The notes under the pieces are model-generated. The model searched no databases and had not been told where the DNA came from. It saw nothing but the letters and a program-made list of their open reading frames with translations. Both the position numbers and the translations under genes were made by a program. Below, in pieces: positions 44,804-57,115 of a DNA stretch of 64,000 nucleotides. Each line of letters starts with the position of its first letter. Positions within the stretch are counted from its first letter, which is position 1. Source of the stretch: Paenibacillus ottowii (lineage in GTDB: Bacteria > Bacillota > Bacilli > Paenibacillales > Paenibacillaceae); contig NZ_VIJZ01000003.1 in the NCBI RefSeq assembly GCF_006874425.1, positions 558,001-622,000 on the forward strand. Reading direction: 5' to 3'.

Positions 44804-46144
44804 TCATCTCTTTGTCTCTTGATCTGACTTCGTTGATGTTGTATTGGATGCTGTCGTTACAGGAACAGCATGAATCTCTGCTACAGAACCATCGCTGAAC
44901 GCAACACGCCACTCAGGGACAAGCTTCAACCCGTCATTGATCAGCTCCGGTTGATATACAGGAGCCAAATCTCTAATCGTCTTGCCTTCGCCCACCGTTT
45001 GCAGTTGTTTCTCCAAGACCTCGCCACCGGGCAGCAATACTTTCTTCGACGATTGCTCGCCGCCCTTGAGGTACAGCAACGAACGGTCATAGACAGATGC
45101 CGTTTCCTGCTGGATCTGCAATGAAATCGTACCAAACCGGAACGATGGCGTGTCCAGCACCGGATAAGCACCATAATACTGCTGGAACATCACACTCGTG
45201 CGATTTTCATCGCTGCTTCTCAATTTCATCTGATATGAAGCATCCCAGCCGCCATGCTGGTTCACAAAATCAACTGCGGCCAACACGTCCCTAATCGGGC
45301 TGCTTCCATCCGCACCCGGTGCACTGGGATCGGTATAGCTCATCCAACGTTGATCCTGCTTGATCTGTAGGCTACGCTTGCTATCTGTATAAATCTGGGA
45401 ACCGTCTTTTTCCTGAATATTGCGCGTAATCCCCGGATCAAAAAATAAATTCCGCTGCATCTGTTCCGTCGTAAACAACCCGGCATATACGACAGGCTGT
45501 ACAGTCTCCAGGTCATTCACGGGAATGTAGTACTGATTATTCACCAGCTTGTACAACGGAGCATTTTTCCCAAAATTCACGTGCTGCCGAATGTCTTCTA
45601 CCGTCATATCGAACTGGTTCGCCTCATACACCACATCGCCTCTGGCACTGAAAAAGAGCGCATGCGGCTTGGCATTCTTTTCGTCGATATAGATCCAGAT
45701 GCGGTTAATGGTTTCTCCCTGAAATACCGAATCCGGCGTCAGACGCATGACCCGTTCCAATAACGAAACCGGAACTCCGCCTGAAAATGATAGTTCAATC
45801 CCCTCATTCTCGCTGCGAATCCGTGCCCAGTCCGCTGACTGGATACTCCGACGTTGGAAATTATTAAAACTCCGGCTTTCCAGCCGTCTATAAATTAAAT
45901 CGTAAAAAGTAACCCCTGGATAAAAAACGGTATGTTTCTTCTCACCTTGATGAATTAGCATCCTATCAGGGAATACAAGGTTTTCAATCTTTTTCTCCTG
46001 CCCCATGCTTTCAGTTTTAACATAGTTCGTTTCTGAAGTGAGTACAGAATCACTGCCCGGAAGACGATAGATCAAAAAATAAGTCTGAACCAGGCTGGAA
46101 GCTACCAGCAAAACAAGCGTCCAGGACTTCAAACGTTCCTTCAC
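44804..46144 (-). CDS. walH: Two-component regulatory protein WalH (YycH)
   Basis: 446 aa, N-terminal membrane helix (WTLVLLVASSLVQTYFLIYR) followed by the extracytoplasmic YycH domain (VENLVFPDRMLIHQG, NQYYIPVNDLE). It is a negative regulator of WalK. Start ATG overlaps the walK stop (ATGA), i.e. translational coupling. Confidence 0.94.
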   Translation of the reverse strand: MKERLKSWTLVLLVASSLVQTYFLIYRLPGSDSVLTSETNYVKTESMGQEKKIENLVFPDRMLIHQGEKKHTVFYPGVTFYDLIYRRLESRSFNNFQRRSIQSADWARIRSENEGIELSFSGGVPVSLLERVMRLTPDSVFQGETINRIWIYIDEKNAKPHALFFSARGDVVYEANQFDMTVEDIRQHVNFGKNAPLYKLVNNQYYIPVNDLETVQPVVYAGLFTTEQMQRNLFFDPGITRNIQEKDGSQIYTDSKRSLQIKQDQRWMSYTDPSAPGADGSSPIRDVLAAVDFVNQHGGWDASYQMKLRSSDENRTSVMFQQYYGAYPVLDTPSFRFGTISLQIQQETASVYDRSLLYLKGGEQSSKKVLLPGGEVLEKQLQTVGEGKTIRDLAPVYQPELINDGLKLVPEWRVAFSDGSVAEIHAVPVTTASNTTSTKSDQETKR

Positions 46145-47970
46145 TGTGCTTCCCTCCCTTCACCCGGCATAGGCAGCGTAAAGGTCGTACACGTTCCCTG
46201 TCCATATTCAGACTCCAGGAAAATCTGGCCTCCATGGGCCTTTACAATTTCCCGGGCAATCGACAGGCCCAGTCCCGTGCCACCCATATTGCGCGATCTC
46301 GCCTTGTCTACACGATAAAACCGTTCAAAAATCCGGTCCAGATCTTTTTTCGGAATGCCAATTCCAGTATCCTGTACCGAAATAGCCAGCATGCCCTCAT
46401 TGTTGCGGCGGGCTTCAATCCGAATACTTCCACCTTCTGGCGTATATTTCAATGCATTGGACATCAAATTGTCCAGCACCTGATCAATCTGATCGCGGTC
46501 GATCACGACCTTGCCAATCCCTCGCTCTACAAACATGCCTGAGCGAATGTGCTTTTCTTTCATTTGAAACGAAAACCGATCCGCAACCTCGTCCAGCATC
46601 TCCATCACATCGGCAGGCTGCATCCGCAAAGGCGCTTCATTGGAATCGAGCCGCGATAGATGCAGCAAATCTGTAACCAGCCGGATCATACGCTCCGTCT
46701 CGTTGCGGATCACACCCACAAAACGCTCCGCAAGCTGCGGCTCAGTCAGCGCGCCTTCATCCAGCGCTTCCGCATAGCTGCGGATCGTCGTCAGCGGTGT
46801 GCGCAGCTCATGGGATACATTGGCTACGAATTCCCGCCGCGTCGTCTCCATCTCCTCCTGCTCTGTCACGTCCTGGAGCACGGCAATCGTGCCGGTAATA
46901 CCAAATTCGCGCCGATGAATCGGCGTAAAGGTCACGCGGATGACGATGGGTTCATCCTGACCTGCCGGCTCCAGCTGCAAGAGCGTAGAAGCGGACGAGC
47001 CGCTGTACAGGGCCTCGGTTTCCTCGGGATCGATCCCTAGCAGCACCGCGATGTGTCTGCCGGTCATTTCATTCTCGTTCACGCCCAGCATAGCGCTGGC
47101 CCGGCGATTGACCAGAATGACCCGGCCATGATCGTCGGTAGCGACCACACCGTCGCTCATATTGGTCAAGATGGAGGAGAGCTTCTCCTTCTCCTCCTCA
47201 TTCTGCGACAGTGCCTCACGTAGACGTCCTGTCATATAGTTAAAGGCCACGCTCAGCCTGCCGATCTCATCTTCGCCAAACACTGGCATCTGCTGGTCAA
47301 ATTTGCCCTCTGCGACCTCCGTTGCATGCCGTGTCATCACTTTGATCGGATGCGTAATTGTGTGGGCCAGCACCACGCCCAGCACAGCCGTCAGTGCGAG
47401 CGCAATCAGCATACCCGAGAGAAACACATTGTTAATGCGTTTCATCGTATCGTACAGCTCAGCCATGGAAGCAGCGATGTACACTGCGCCGACGATTTTG
47501 CCTTGGCTGATGACAGGCTTGGCGACGACTTTCTTGCGGACGTTATCTTCGTCCACCATATACTCCTCGTTATCGCGGATTCCTTGAAGTGCGCGGCTAA
47601 CCACGGTCTGCGTATTTTTACGTCCGACATAGTCAGCATGAGAGCCTTGAGAAGTAATCAGTACTTTGCCACTGGCATCCAGCACCTGAATTTCCGCACC
47701 GCTGAAATCAAACAAATTATTTACACGTGCACGCAGACTTTCAACACTGTCTTCTTCCATTTTGCCGTCACTTCCGCTCAGATCCTGCTCCGCCAGCACG
47801 GACAGCATCTCTGCCCGTGCTTGCAAATCCTGCGTAAAATTACTCGTCAAAGAGTTCTTCATCGAGCTGACAAAATAGACTCCAATCAATTGCATAGCCA
47901 CCAAAATCAGCAGCACATAGATAATAATCAGCTTGGCATGAATGGTGCGAAAAAAAGACAGCCATCTCAT
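46141..47970 (-). CDS. walK: Cell-wall sensor histidine kinase WalK
   Basis: 609 aa. Two membrane helices (about 12-32 and 180-205) flank an extracytoplasmic Cache-like domain; HAMP follows, then PAS ([19 protein letters not shown]), then HisKA with the phospho-acceptor His in [20 protein letters not shown] and HATPase with DTGIGIP and GGTGLGLSI. It senses cell-wall status and phosphorylates WalR. Its ATG overlaps the walR stop. Essential in many Firmicutes. Confidence 0.97.
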   Translation of the reverse strand: MRWLSFFRTIHAKLIIIYVLLILVAMQLIGVYFVSSMKNSLTSNFTQDLQARAEMLSVLAEQDLSGSDGKMEEDSVESLRARVNNLFDFSGAEIQVLDASGKVLITSQGSHADYVGRKNTQTVVSRALQGIRDNEEYMVDEDNVRKKVVAKPVISQGKIVGAVYIAASMAELYDTMKRINNVFLSGMLIALALTAVLGVVLAHTITHPIKVMTRHATEVAEGKFDQQMPVFGEDEIGRLSVAFNYMTGRLREALSQNEEEKEKLSSILTNMSDGVVATDDHGRVILVNRRASAMLGVNENEMTGRHIAVLLGIDPEETEALYSGSSASTLLQLEPAGQDEPIVIRVTFTPIHRREFGITGTIAVLQDVTEQEEMETTRREFVANVSHELRTPLTTIRSYAEALDEGALTEPQLAERFVGVIRNETERMIRLVTDLLHLSRLDSNEAPLRMQPADVMEMLDEVADRFSFQMKEKHIRSGMFVERGIGKVVIDRDQIDQVLDNLMSNALKYTPEGGSIRIEARRNNEGMLAISVQDTGIGIPKKDLDRIFERFYRVDKARSRNMGGTGLGLSIAREIVKAHGGQIFLESEYGQGTCTTFTLPMPGEGREAQ

Positions 47971-48698
47971 GCCCGCAGGCCACCTTTGCCCCCGCTCACG
48001 ATATACCCGAGGCCACGTCGTGTCAGGATGGTCTCCGGCTTGCTCGGGTTTTCCTCAATCTTCTCGCGCAACCGCCGGATCGTCACGTCTACCGTCCGCA
48101 CATCCCCGTAGTATTCAAACCCCCATACCGCTTGAAGCAAATGCTCGCGAGTCATGACCTTACCTGCATTTTTCGCCATATAATATAGAAGCTCATACTC
48201 GCGGTGCGTCAGATCAAGGGGTGTTCCGTTTTTATAAGCTGTATACATATCCGTATCAAAAAAGAGATCGCCTACGCGCAGCCCCTGCTTATCCTCCTGT
48301 GGGCGGCTTTCCGGTGTGCCTGTCACACCGCGTTGCTGTCTACGCATTTGTGCCTTCACCCGTGCCAGCAATTCACGTGTGCTGAATGGCTTCGTTACAT
48401 AATCGTCTGCTCCCAGCTCCAGCCCTAGCACTTTATCGATTTCCCCGTCCTTGGCAGTCAGCATAATAATTGGCGTCTGAAGCTGGTGTCCACGCACCTC
48501 GCGGCATACGTCCATACCGTCCATCCCCGGCAACATCAGGTCCAGTAAAATCAGGTCTGGCTGTTGCTTAACCGCGATATCCACCGCGCTGATCCCATCG
48601 AAGGCGCAAATCACCTGGTAGCCCTCTTTTTCCAAATTAAATTTCAAAATATCAGCGATAGGCTGTTCATCATCCACTACTAGAATCGTCCCCTGCAT
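47967..48698 (-). CDS. walR: Essential response regulator WalR
   Basis: 243 aa from ATG 48698, eight bases after GAGGTG (a GTG seven codons upstream opens the frame). Receiver domain with Asp9/Asp10, phospho-acceptor Asp53 ([11 protein letters not shown]) and Lys in KPFSTREL; the OmpR-type winged helix is at about 140-235 ([34 protein letters not shown]). It controls wall hydrolase genes; its box TGTWAH-N5-TGTWAH occurs upstream of the next M23 peptidase gene. Confidence 0.97.
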   Translation of the reverse strand: MQGTILVVDDEQPIADILKFNLEKEGYQVICAFDGISAVDIAVKQQPDLILLDLMLPGMDGMDVCREVRGHQLQTPIIMLTAKDGEIDKVLGLELGADDYVTKPFSTRELLARVKAQMRRQQRGVTGTPESRPQEDKQGLRVGDLFFDTDMYTAYKNGTPLDLTHREYELLYYMAKNAGKVMTREHLLQAVWGFEYYGDVRTVDVTIRRLREKIEENPSKPETILTRRGLGYIVSGGKGGLRA

Positions 48699-48832
48699 AC
48701 AGCGTTCACCTCTTCTCACGGATCATCATCTATCATTAACTTTCGTTTGTTAGCGCACATAAGATGCTTATTCTATTCTATCATACCCGTACGCTATTCC
48801 ATTACTTTTCCAGACCCTTTTCTTTACGCAGA

Positions 48833-48883
48833 AAAAACCATGTCTGCACATGGCTGTTAAGCATGCAGAAAACATGGCCTTTC
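48833..48883 (-). terminator. Terminator of the M23 peptidase gene
   Basis: Minus strand CCATGT-TTT-CTGCA...TGCAG-ACATGG followed by T6. Confidence 0.85.
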
Positions 48884-48928
48884 TCCTTGATCCCATGATC
48901 ATGTAAATCCCGTGTATATACAGAGATC

Positions 48929-50452
48929 CTATCTTAAATACGTCATCGGATTTTGTGGTGTATTATTTTTGCGAATCTCAAAGTGAACATGTGTGCCTGT
49001 GGAACGTCCGGTGCTTCCCATGATACCAATCGCTTCACCTTGCTGAACAACCTGTCCCACATGAACACCAATACTGCTCAAATGCCCGTATACTGTTTGA
49101 TAGCCGTTGCCATGGTCAATCATAATGACATTACCGTAGCCATTCTGCTGACCGGCAAATGACACGACACCTTCATCTGAAGCTTGAATCGTATGATTGC
49201 CGACCAGGTCAACACCTTCATGCATACGTCCCCAGCGTCCTCCGAAGCTGCTCGTCATGACTGCACCCGCAGTCGGCCAGGCAAACTGACCCGAGCCTTC
49301 CCCCTCGACCTTCGTTCCTCTTAGAACCACCTCGGTAACAGACGGCTGTAATACCTTTTGACCGAGCCATTCCTCTTGTATAACTTCACCGTTCTCTTTG
49401 GTCAAACGATAGTCCATCTCTTTAAGACCTGCTTGTCCCGGTCTAACGACTTTCGTAGCCCCTGCCTTCAATTCATCGCTCTGGCGAATCTCTACCTCAG
49501 GCTCGATGGCAATCTGCTCGACGACCTTTTCTACCGTTCGTACCGTGACAGGTACCTTCGGAGCCGTGACCTTCAACTCGTCCCCAATTTGCAAATACAA
49601 CTCACGCAGACCGGGATTGTTCTGCTTAATCTCCCAAGCCGTCGTATCGAACTTGGTAGCAATCGACGACAATGAATCGCCTTCCTGCACCGTATAGGTT
49701 GTAGGAGCTTCACGCCCTTCGGTCAACACCTTAACCGCTTCTTCCTCCGTCAGCACCTTGTTGGGATCTGCTTTTACTGGCTCATATGCAATTTTTTCAC
49801 GGATACTGGCAGACTCCAGCCATGCCTTAGGCGCCTTAGTACTTGCGCTAGCATGACTACTACCCACGGATGTTTTGCGAACCAGCCCCTTGATGCCTGT
49901 AGCCGTACCTTCACCCGCAGGTATGTATTTCTTCTGCACCTTCTTTAAAGCAGCTTGTGCAGTCGCTTTATCCTTTACAATGCCAACCGTCTGTCCGTTG
50001 ACCTTCACTTCTACTCCTTTGGCATAAGCAGTCAGCATACCATCCAGCTTCTTCAGCGTGGCTGCGCTGTCGACATCCGCCTTATATGCTTTTTCCGTGC
50101 TCGTCGTTACCGCACTCGTATTGAGCACCATTTCCACGCCAGGATACTTGTCTTTATACTGTTTGCTCTTCGTTGTGTATAACTGCTTAAGCTGCTGCTC
50201 ATTCAGGATACTGCCGACCTCAACGCCTTTAACATACACTTTATAATAAGGAACTGTATTGGCACCAACATATTGATTACTGGCAAAAATAAGACCGCCA
50301 ACAATTACAATGCCGCCTGCCGTCCAATTCAACCATCTTTTCCGTCCGTTCCACCATGTTGCTATTTTGCCTGCTTTGCTAGCAGAATTGCTTTCAACAC
50401 TTGGATTTTCATTCCTGTGGTCTGGTGATAACTTTCCCTTAGAAACCTCCAT
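48929..50452 (-). CDS. Cell-wall M23 metallopeptidase with LysM and G5 domains
   Basis: 507 aa. A membrane anchor at about 38-60 (NWTAGGIVIVGGLIFASNQYVGA), a LysM domain at about 250 (TYTVQEGDSLSSIATKF), a G5 domain (TVRTVEKVVEQIAIEPEVEI; TEVVLRGTKVEGEG), and a C-terminal M23/lysostaphin-like domain with HEGVDLV (His and Asp metal ligands) and HVHFEIR. It would cleave peptidoglycan peptide bonds outside the membrane. An exact WalR consensus box lies 172 nt upstream, placing it in the WalR regulon. Confidence 0.94.
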   Translation of the reverse strand: MEVSKGKLSPDHRNENPSVESNSASKAGKIATWWNGRKRWLNWTAGGIVIVGGLIFASNQYVGANTVPYYKVYVKGVEVGSILNEQQLKQLYTTKSKQYKDKYPGVEMVLNTSAVTTSTEKAYKADVDSAATLKKLDGMLTAYAKGVEVKVNGQTVGIVKDKATAQAALKKVQKKYIPAGEGTATGIKGLVRKTSVGSSHASASTKAPKAWLESASIREKIAYEPVKADPNKVLTEEEAVKVLTEGREAPTTYTVQEGDSLSSIATKFDTTAWEIKQNNPGLRELYLQIGDELKVTAPKVPVTVRTVEKVVEQIAIEPEVEIRQSDELKAGATKVVRPGQAGLKEMDYRLTKENGEVIQEEWLGQKVLQPSVTEVVLRGTKVEGEGSGQFAWPTAGAVMTSSFGGRWGRMHEGVDLVGNHTIQASDEGVVSFAGQQNGYGNVIMIDHGNGYQTVYGHLSSIGVHVGQVVQQGEAIGIMGSTGRSTGTHVHFEIRKNNTPQNPMTYLR

Positions 50453-50623
50453 GGTTCTCTCCCTCTCAGCATATCTTATCTCTATAAAATGCGTTCATTT
50501 TTGTCGGTTTACACGATAAAAGTAGCCATTTTGCAGGCTTATCTATGATAATAGTCGCTATCTAACATTGCATAGTTACGTAAAAGGTTTCAAAAATTTA
50601 ACCTTTTCACAACACAGTTTACT

Positions 50624-50640
50624 TTAACATAGCTTTTACA
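50624..50640 (-). promoter_or_regulatory. WalR box upstream of the M23 peptidase gene
   Basis: Minus-strand TGTAAA-AGCTA-TGTTAA fits the WalR consensus TGTWAH-N5-TGTWAH exactly. Confidence 0.8.
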
Positions 50641-50682
50641 AAGAATTCAACTACACCCCAATTACTTCCTTGGACGCAAAAA

Positions 50683-50706
50683 AATCCGCGCCTGGCGCGG
50701 ATTCTA
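50683..50706 (-). terminator. Terminator after the 50762 gene
   Basis: Minus strand AATCCGCGCC / GGCGCGGATT-type stem followed by T7. Confidence 0.9.
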
Positions 50707-50761
50707 CAGTCCTGTTTTGAGCATTAACACTGCCCATACATTCTTGTGTTTTATTCATGCA

Positions 50762-51418
50762 TTATTTAAGCATACCCATCAGCTTGTTATATTCCTCTTT
50801 GGTCAAATACTTCGCAAGCACCTGCTGAATATCTTGCAGCTCCTGCTCGGTAAGACCACCTTCCATCGCGGCTGATATTTTTTGCATCTCTTCCGGTGGC
50901 AGTTTATTCATGAGAATTGTAAAAATCTCCTGCTTCTGGTCCGCCGGCAAATTGTTCTTCTTCTCCATCAGATGGTCGGGCGTAATGACCAAATCATGAC
51001 CCTCGATACTCGTTTCAGGTGTAGCTGTTCCTTCTGCCTGCTGACGCGACTCACCGCTTGGTGTTCCCCCCGACGCGGCCCCCTTCTGAGAGCCCTTGTC
51101 ATGGGATGCGCTACCTGTCTCACTTCCGTTTTCTTCTAAGCCCTGTCCCATGACAGGCAAAGCATTATCAGGCGGCGTTACACTTCCAGAGTCACTCCCT
51201 GTCGTCTTGCTCTTCCTTGTACCTGTACTTTGATCAGTACCAGTGCTACCTTTTAGCCAGCCAAGTCCCCATATCGGCTGTTGATCCAGCTGAATGTTGA
51301 ATTGCCGCAACAGCGATTGAACATAAGCATTCACGACCACACCGGTCACTGCCAGTGTCAGCGCGCTGACCAACACCACGGTCATCCCTTTTTTGAGCAG
51401 CCATCCAAGCCACCTCAT
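50762..51418 (-). CDS. Uncharacterised membrane-anchored protein with Ser/Gly-rich linker
   Basis: 218 aa. An N-terminal membrane helix (GMTVVLVSALTLAVTGVVVNAYV) is followed by a long low-complexity Thr/Ser/Gly linker (about 55-130) and a C-terminal helical region rich in KLPPEEMQKISAAMEGGLTEQELQDI. No enzymatic motif. It lies between purA and the M23 peptidase in Paenibacillus-like layout; the topology would place most of it outside. Function unknown. Confidence 0.8.
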   Translation of the reverse strand: MRWLGWLLKKGMTVVLVSALTLAVTGVVVNAYVQSLLRQFNIQLDQQPIWGLGWLKGSTGTDQSTGTRKSKTTGSDSGSVTPPDNALPVMGQGLEENGSETGSASHDKGSQKGAASGGTPSGESRQQAEGTATPETSIEGHDLVITPDHLMEKKNNLPADQKQEIFTILMNKLPPEEMQKISAAMEGGLTEQELQDIQQVLAKYLTKEEYNKLMGMLK

Positions 51419-51551
51419 ATCCCGTTACCCCCTTAATACGCAACTTGCCATGTTGTATCTCATGAAGTGCATATAAACCAGTATTGACGAGATATGACGA
51501 TTTTTAACCCTTGGAATATGTAAAACTAGCACAGACACATCTATATGAAAA

Positions 51552-51588
51552 AAGGAGAGAAAGGCATTAGTCGCCTCTCTCTCCTTGA
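51552..51588 (-). terminator. Terminator after purA
   Basis: Minus strand AAGGAGAGAGAGGC / GCCTTTCTCTCCTT with T6 after it. Confidence 0.9.
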
Positions 51589-51650
51589 TTGAGCAGGAAT
51601 CACTATATGATTGAACAGGCATAACGCCCTCATAGAATCCTACGGATGTT

Positions 51651-53127
<1,477 letters not shown>

Positions 53128-53133
53128 ACTATA

Positions 53134-53162
53134 AGTGTACCAGTACCATTTTTTAAAGTCAA
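53134..53162 (-). promoter_or_regulatory. purA promoter
   Basis: Minus strand TTGACT (53157-53162), 17-nt spacer, TACACT (53134-53139): strong sigma-A-like. Confidence 0.8.
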
Positions 53163-53165
53163 ATA

Positions 53166-53209
53166 AAAAGCGAACATTATATTACATGAAAATAGTATTG
53201 TTCGTAATT
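53166..53209. promoter_or_regulatory. PurR operator: two inverted PurBoxes
   Basis: AAAAGCGAACATT (53166-53178, plus) and AATTACGAACAAT (53197-53209, minus) each match 12 of 13 bases of the Bacillus PurBox AWWWCCGAACWWT. They are inverted with an 18-nt gap, just upstream of the purA -35. This suggests PurR repression. Confidence 0.75.
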
Positions 53210-53251
53210 GAGAGTTTTCAATCATGCTTTGAAAATATATGAATCCTATAA

Positions 53252-53298
53252 AAAAGACTCTCTCGAAATCGCAATATCCGCGTCGAAAGAGCCTTTTC
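53252..53298 (-). terminator. Terminator after dnaB
   Basis: Minus strand AGGCTCTTTCGACGC / GCGATTTCGAGAGAGTC-type stem followed by T6. Confidence 0.85.
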
Positions 53299-53314
53299 TA
53301 ATTATAATAATATA

Positions 53315-54673
53315 TTAACCTGCGAACGCATCCGAATGGGCACGCTCGTAATTAGCGAATTTATTATAATTTTTGAGAAATACCAATTCTACCGTACCGA
53401 CCGGGCCGTTACGCTGCTTGGCAATGATAATTTCAATAATATTTTTCTTTTCCGTTTCCTGATTATAATAATCATCCCGGTACAGAAACGCAACGATGTC
53501 AGCATCCTGCTCGATGGAACCCGATTCCCGCAAGTCACTCATCATCGGCCGCTTATCTTGACGCTGCTCTACACCCCGGCTCAGCTGAGAAAGGGCTATT
53601 ACAGGCACTTCAAGCTCACGGGCGATTTGCTTCAATGTCCGCGAAATTTCGGATACCTCCTGCTGCCGGTTCTCGCCCGCTTTACCGCGTCCGTGAATGA
53701 GCTGCAAGTAATCGATCACGATCATGCCCAGTCCCTTTTCCGCCTTGAGACGGCGGCACTTGGCACGGATATCAGCCACAGTGACACCAGGCGTATCATC
53801 GATATAGATTTCCGCCTCCGACAAGGCTGCAATGCCCATGGTTAGCTTCGCCCAATCTTCGTCGCCTTTGAATTCACCTGTCCGCATAACGTTCGCGTCC
53901 AGGTTCGCCTCGGCACAGATCATCCGCTGTACGAGCTGAGCCGCCGACATCTCAAGACTGAAGATGGCAACGGTCTCTTTAGCCCGTACTGCAACGTTTT
54001 GTGCGATATTCAGGGCGAATGCTGTTTTACCTACAGATGGACGGGCAGCCACAATGATCAGGTCATTGCGCTGGAAACCTGCTGTCATCTTGTCCAAGTC
54101 AACGAATCCGGATGGAATCCCGGTGGTGTTGCCCTTGTTTTGATGCAACATTTCGACACGGTCGAACACTTCCATCACGACATCGCGGATGGCGATGAAA
54201 CCACTGCCGGAGCGACCATTGGAGATTTCCATGATCTTGCGCTCGGCATCGCTCAGCATACCGGCCACATCTTCGCCGTTGCTATAGCCTTCACTTACAA
54301 TTTGTGTAGCTGTGCGAATCAAGCGACGAAGCATCGCTTTTTCCTCAATGATCTGGGCATAGTAATCCACGTTAGCCGCTGTCGGCACCCCATGAGCTAG
54401 CTTCGCCAGATAACTGACACCGCCGATATCCTCCAACTGACCTTTGTCTTGGATTTTCGAGGTCAGCGTAACCAAGTCAATCGGTTGCCCGGATTCACCC
54501 AGCTCAATCATTGCTTCGTAAATCATCTGATGAGCTTTATCGTAAAAGTCCTCGGTCTGCACGCGCTCCATTGCGGTAATCAGTGCTTCAGACTGGAGCA
54601 AAATAGACCCGATAACCGCCTGTTCAGCCTCCAGATTTTGCGGAGGAATCCGATCAAAAAATTCGCCGCCCAT
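53315..54673 (-). CDS. dnaB: Replicative DNA helicase DnaB
   Basis: 452 aa, full length. N-terminal DnaB domain (PPQNLEAEQAVIGSIL), Walker A ARPSVGKTAFALNIA, Walker B MIVIDYLQLI, and DLRESGSIEQDADIVAFLYR are all present. Hexameric 5'-3' helicase of the replisome, called dnaC in Bacillus. Starts 2 nt after the rplI stop; same operon as rplI and gdpP. Confidence 0.97.
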   Translation of the reverse strand: MGGEFFDRIPPQNLEAEQAVIGSILLQSEALITAMERVQTEDFYDKAHQMIYEAMIELGESGQPIDLVTLTSKIQDKGQLEDIGGVSYLAKLAHGVPTAANVDYYAQIIEEKAMLRRLIRTATQIVSEGYSNGEDVAGMLSDAERKIMEISNGRSGSGFIAIRDVVMEVFDRVEMLHQNKGNTTGIPSGFVDLDKMTAGFQRNDLIIVAARPSVGKTAFALNIAQNVAVRAKETVAIFSLEMSAAQLVQRMICAEANLDANVMRTGEFKGDEDWAKLTMGIAALSEAEIYIDDTPGVTVADIRAKCRRLKAEKGLGMIVIDYLQLIHGRGKAGENRQQEVSEISRTLKQIARELEVPVIALSQLSRGVEQRQDKRPMMSDLRESGSIEQDADIVAFLYRDDYYNQETEKKNIIEIIIAKQRNGPVGTVELVFLKNYNKFANYERAHSDAFAG

Positions 54674-54675
54674 AA

Positions 54676-55119
54676 TTATTCTTCAGTCACCTGTACTTTC
54701 AGCGTAGCCTTGACCTCAGGATGAAGCTTGACGGTCATTTGAGTCACGCCGAGCGTACGGATCGGTTCTTCCAGCTCGATTTTGCGTTTATCCAGTTTGA
54801 TACCCGTTTTAGCAACAGCCTCTGCGATTTGCTTGCTTGTAATCGCGCCGAACAGCCGTCCGCCTTCTCCAGCCTTTGCTTTCAGCTGAATTGTAGTCTC
54901 TTCCAGCTTTTTGCCAAGTACTTGTGCTTCTTCCTTTTCCTCTTGCTTGCGTTTTTCCTCAGCAGCATTTTGGTTTTCCAGCGTCTTCATATTCCCTTCC
55001 GTTGCTGGACGGGCAATACCACGCGGCAACAGGAAATTCGCTGCATAACCGTCGGATACTTCCTTAACCTGCCCCTTTTTACCTTGGCCCTTCATATCTT
55101 TAATGAATATTACCTTCAT
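54676..55119 (-). CDS. rplI: 50S ribosomal protein bL9
   Basis: 147 aa. [36 protein letters not shown] is the bL9 N-terminal domain; the long connecting helix and the C-terminal domain ([20 protein letters not shown]) follow. ATG overlaps the gdpP stop codon (ATGA). Confidence 0.98.
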   Translation of the reverse strand: MKVIFIKDMKGQGKKGQVKEVSDGYAANFLLPRGIARPATEGNMKTLENQNAAEEKRKQEEKEEAQVLGKKLEETTIQLKAKAGEGGRLFGAITSKQIAEAVAKTGIKLDKRKIELEEPIRTLGVTQMTVKLHPEVKATLKVQVTEE

Positions 55120-57104
55120 TCAAATAACCCCTCTTCCCCATCAATTTCGGCCAGTACGTCGACCACTCTGCGCCTCGCTTCCTCCAGCGAGCAATCCAGC
55201 TGAACCGCCGCATTCGTCAGATGTCCTCCGCCGCCTAGCCGTTCCATGACGACCTGTACGTTCATGCGCCCGAGTGAACGGGCACTGATCCCCACCAGGC
55301 CGTCAGGACGTTCGCTAACCACAAAGGAGGCCAGTACGTCCGTCATATTGAGTAATGAATCCGCCACCTGAGCAATCAGGAGTTGCGGTATTTTTTGTCC
55401 AGGCTCGGTCACCGCTATGGCGATATGCCCATATATCATTTTAGCATGCTTAATAATTTCCGCCTTAGCAATATATTCATCCAGGTCCTCTTTTAACATG
55501 CGCTGGATCATGACTGTATCTGCTCCGCTACGTCTTAAGAAGCCAGCGGCCTCGAACGTACGTGAGCCTGTATGCAGGGAGAAATGCTTGGTATCGACCG
55601 TAATCCCCGCCAGCAGTGATGTTGCCTCCAACGGTGTCAGCTGGACCTTCTCATGAATATACTGCAACAGCTCGGTCACCAGTTCACAGGCCGATGACGC
55701 ATAGGGTTCCAAATAGATCAGAACAGAGTCATTAATAAATTCCTCGCCTCGACGATGATGATCCACAACCACCACCCGGCTGGCCGTCTGCACCAGACGC
55801 GGCTCAATCGTCATTGAGGCCTTGTGCGTATCCACCACAACCAGCAGGCTGTGCTCGGTCATCATCTGAAGCGACTGCTCTGGTGTCAGGAGTGCTTGCG
55901 ACAGCTTCTCATCCTTGTTTACCTGTTCCATCATTCGGTCAATAGACGGATTGGATTTGTCCAGTACGATATGTGCTTCTACATTGTAAAGCGCCGCTGC
56001 CTTCCACACGCCGATAGCCGCTCCTAATGCGTCCATGTCCGGTATTTTGTGTCCCATGATCAGCACGCGGTCGCTCTCCTGCATCAGATCACGCAGCGCA
56101 TGTGCAATGACTCGGGCCCGCACCCTGGTACGCTTCTCGACAGCATTGGACTTGCCTCCGTAAAAGGACAGGCGCTGCCCCGCTTTCACTGCTGCCTGAT
56201 CTCCCCCACGTCCAAGCGCCATATCCAGACTGGATTGGGCCAGCTCGCCCAGCTCCTTGATACTCTCTGCGCCGAAAGACAAACCAATGCTCAATGTCAT
56301 GGGTACTTTCAAATCCGCCGTCATTTCCCTTACCGTATCCAGAATGACAAATCGGCTCTGCTCCAGCTCTTGGAGTGCTTTATGATTCAGCATAATAAGA
56401 TAACGCTCGGATGACAACCGGCGCAAATAAATATTGTACTGATTGGCCCAGGACGTAATCTCGCTGGAAACCTTCGCTATGAGCGCGGTGCGCTGCTGAT
56501 CGTCCATTCCCTGAGCAGCCTCGTCCATATTATCGAGCATGACGATGCCAAGCGCCAAACGCTCGTTCTCATACTGCTTGCGCAGTACCGCGAGTTCTGT
56601 TACTTCATACAAATATATCAGACGCTCATCGGGCACGATTAGAAACTGATAATAACGCTCATCATGCTGTAATTCCACCTTTAGTTCACGAGCAGGCTCT
56701 TTCGTTTCCTTCTTAGTGCTTAGAGCATTGGCGAGTTGAGGAAACAAATCTTGAAGGGGCTCACCAATCAACGATTGCTCCTCGAACATCTCACTGGCAA
56801 AGCGATTGTGCCATTCTACCGTTCGATTTTCACTGTATAAAATGATACCGAACGGCAGTGTACTAATCGCTTCCCCTTCCACCCGCTTGATTCGGAAGGA
56901 AAGGCCGCTGATATATTGATTCAGTTCCCGACGAAAATCCAGCTCCGTCTTCAGCATCAGTCCGCCGAGCAAGAATGATAGCAGCAGTCCTATCACACCC
57001 AGTTCCCAGTTGTACATGGAAATACATATGACAAGCACCAGCAGCAGTAAAAACGCCCAGACCGTCTGATAGCCGTGCCAGCGTTTTTGTAGAAATTTAG
57101 GCAT
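55116..57104 (-). CDS. gdpP: Cyclic-di-AMP phosphodiesterase GdpP
   Basis: 662 aa. Two N-terminal membrane helices (about 12-52), a degenerate PAS domain, a degenerate GGDEF domain (around [11 protein letters not shown]), then DHH/DHHA1: [30 protein letters not shown] and the C-terminal [10 protein letters not shown]. It hydrolyses c-di-AMP and so affects potassium/osmotic balance and beta-lactam tolerance (family knowledge). Operon yybS-gdpP-rplI-dnaB. Confidence 0.96.
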   Translation of the reverse strand: MPKFLQKRWHGYQTVWAFLLLLVLVICISMYNWELGVIGLLLSFLLGGLMLKTELDFRRELNQYISGLSFRIKRVEGEAISTLPFGIILYSENRTVEWHNRFASEMFEEQSLIGEPLQDLFPQLANALSTKKETKEPARELKVELQHDERYYQFLIVPDERLIYLYEVTELAVLRKQYENERLALGIVMLDNMDEAAQGMDDQQRTALIAKVSSEITSWANQYNIYLRRLSSERYLIMLNHKALQELEQSRFVILDTVREMTADLKVPMTLSIGLSFGAESIKELGELAQSSLDMALGRGGDQAAVKAGQRLSFYGGKSNAVEKRTRVRARVIAHALRDLMQESDRVLIMGHKIPDMDALGAAIGVWKAAALYNVEAHIVLDKSNPSIDRMMEQVNKDEKLSQALLTPEQSLQMMTEHSLLVVVDTHKASMTIEPRLVQTASRVVVVDHHRRGEEFINDSVLIYLEPYASSACELVTELLQYIHEKVQLTPLEATSLLAGITVDTKHFSLHTGSRTFEAAGFLRRSGADTVMIQRMLKEDLDEYIAKAEIIKHAKMIYGHIAIAVTEPGQKIPQLLIAQVADSLLNMTDVLASFVVSERPDGLVGISARSLGRMNVQVVMERLGGGGHLTNAAVQLDCSLEEARRRVVDVLAEIDGEEGLFE

Positions 57105-57115
57105 GACTATTCACC

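Noticed and set aside
47326..48111. 261-codon plus-strand frame across walK/walR
   Set aside because: Opposite-strand shadow of the essential walK and walR genes.
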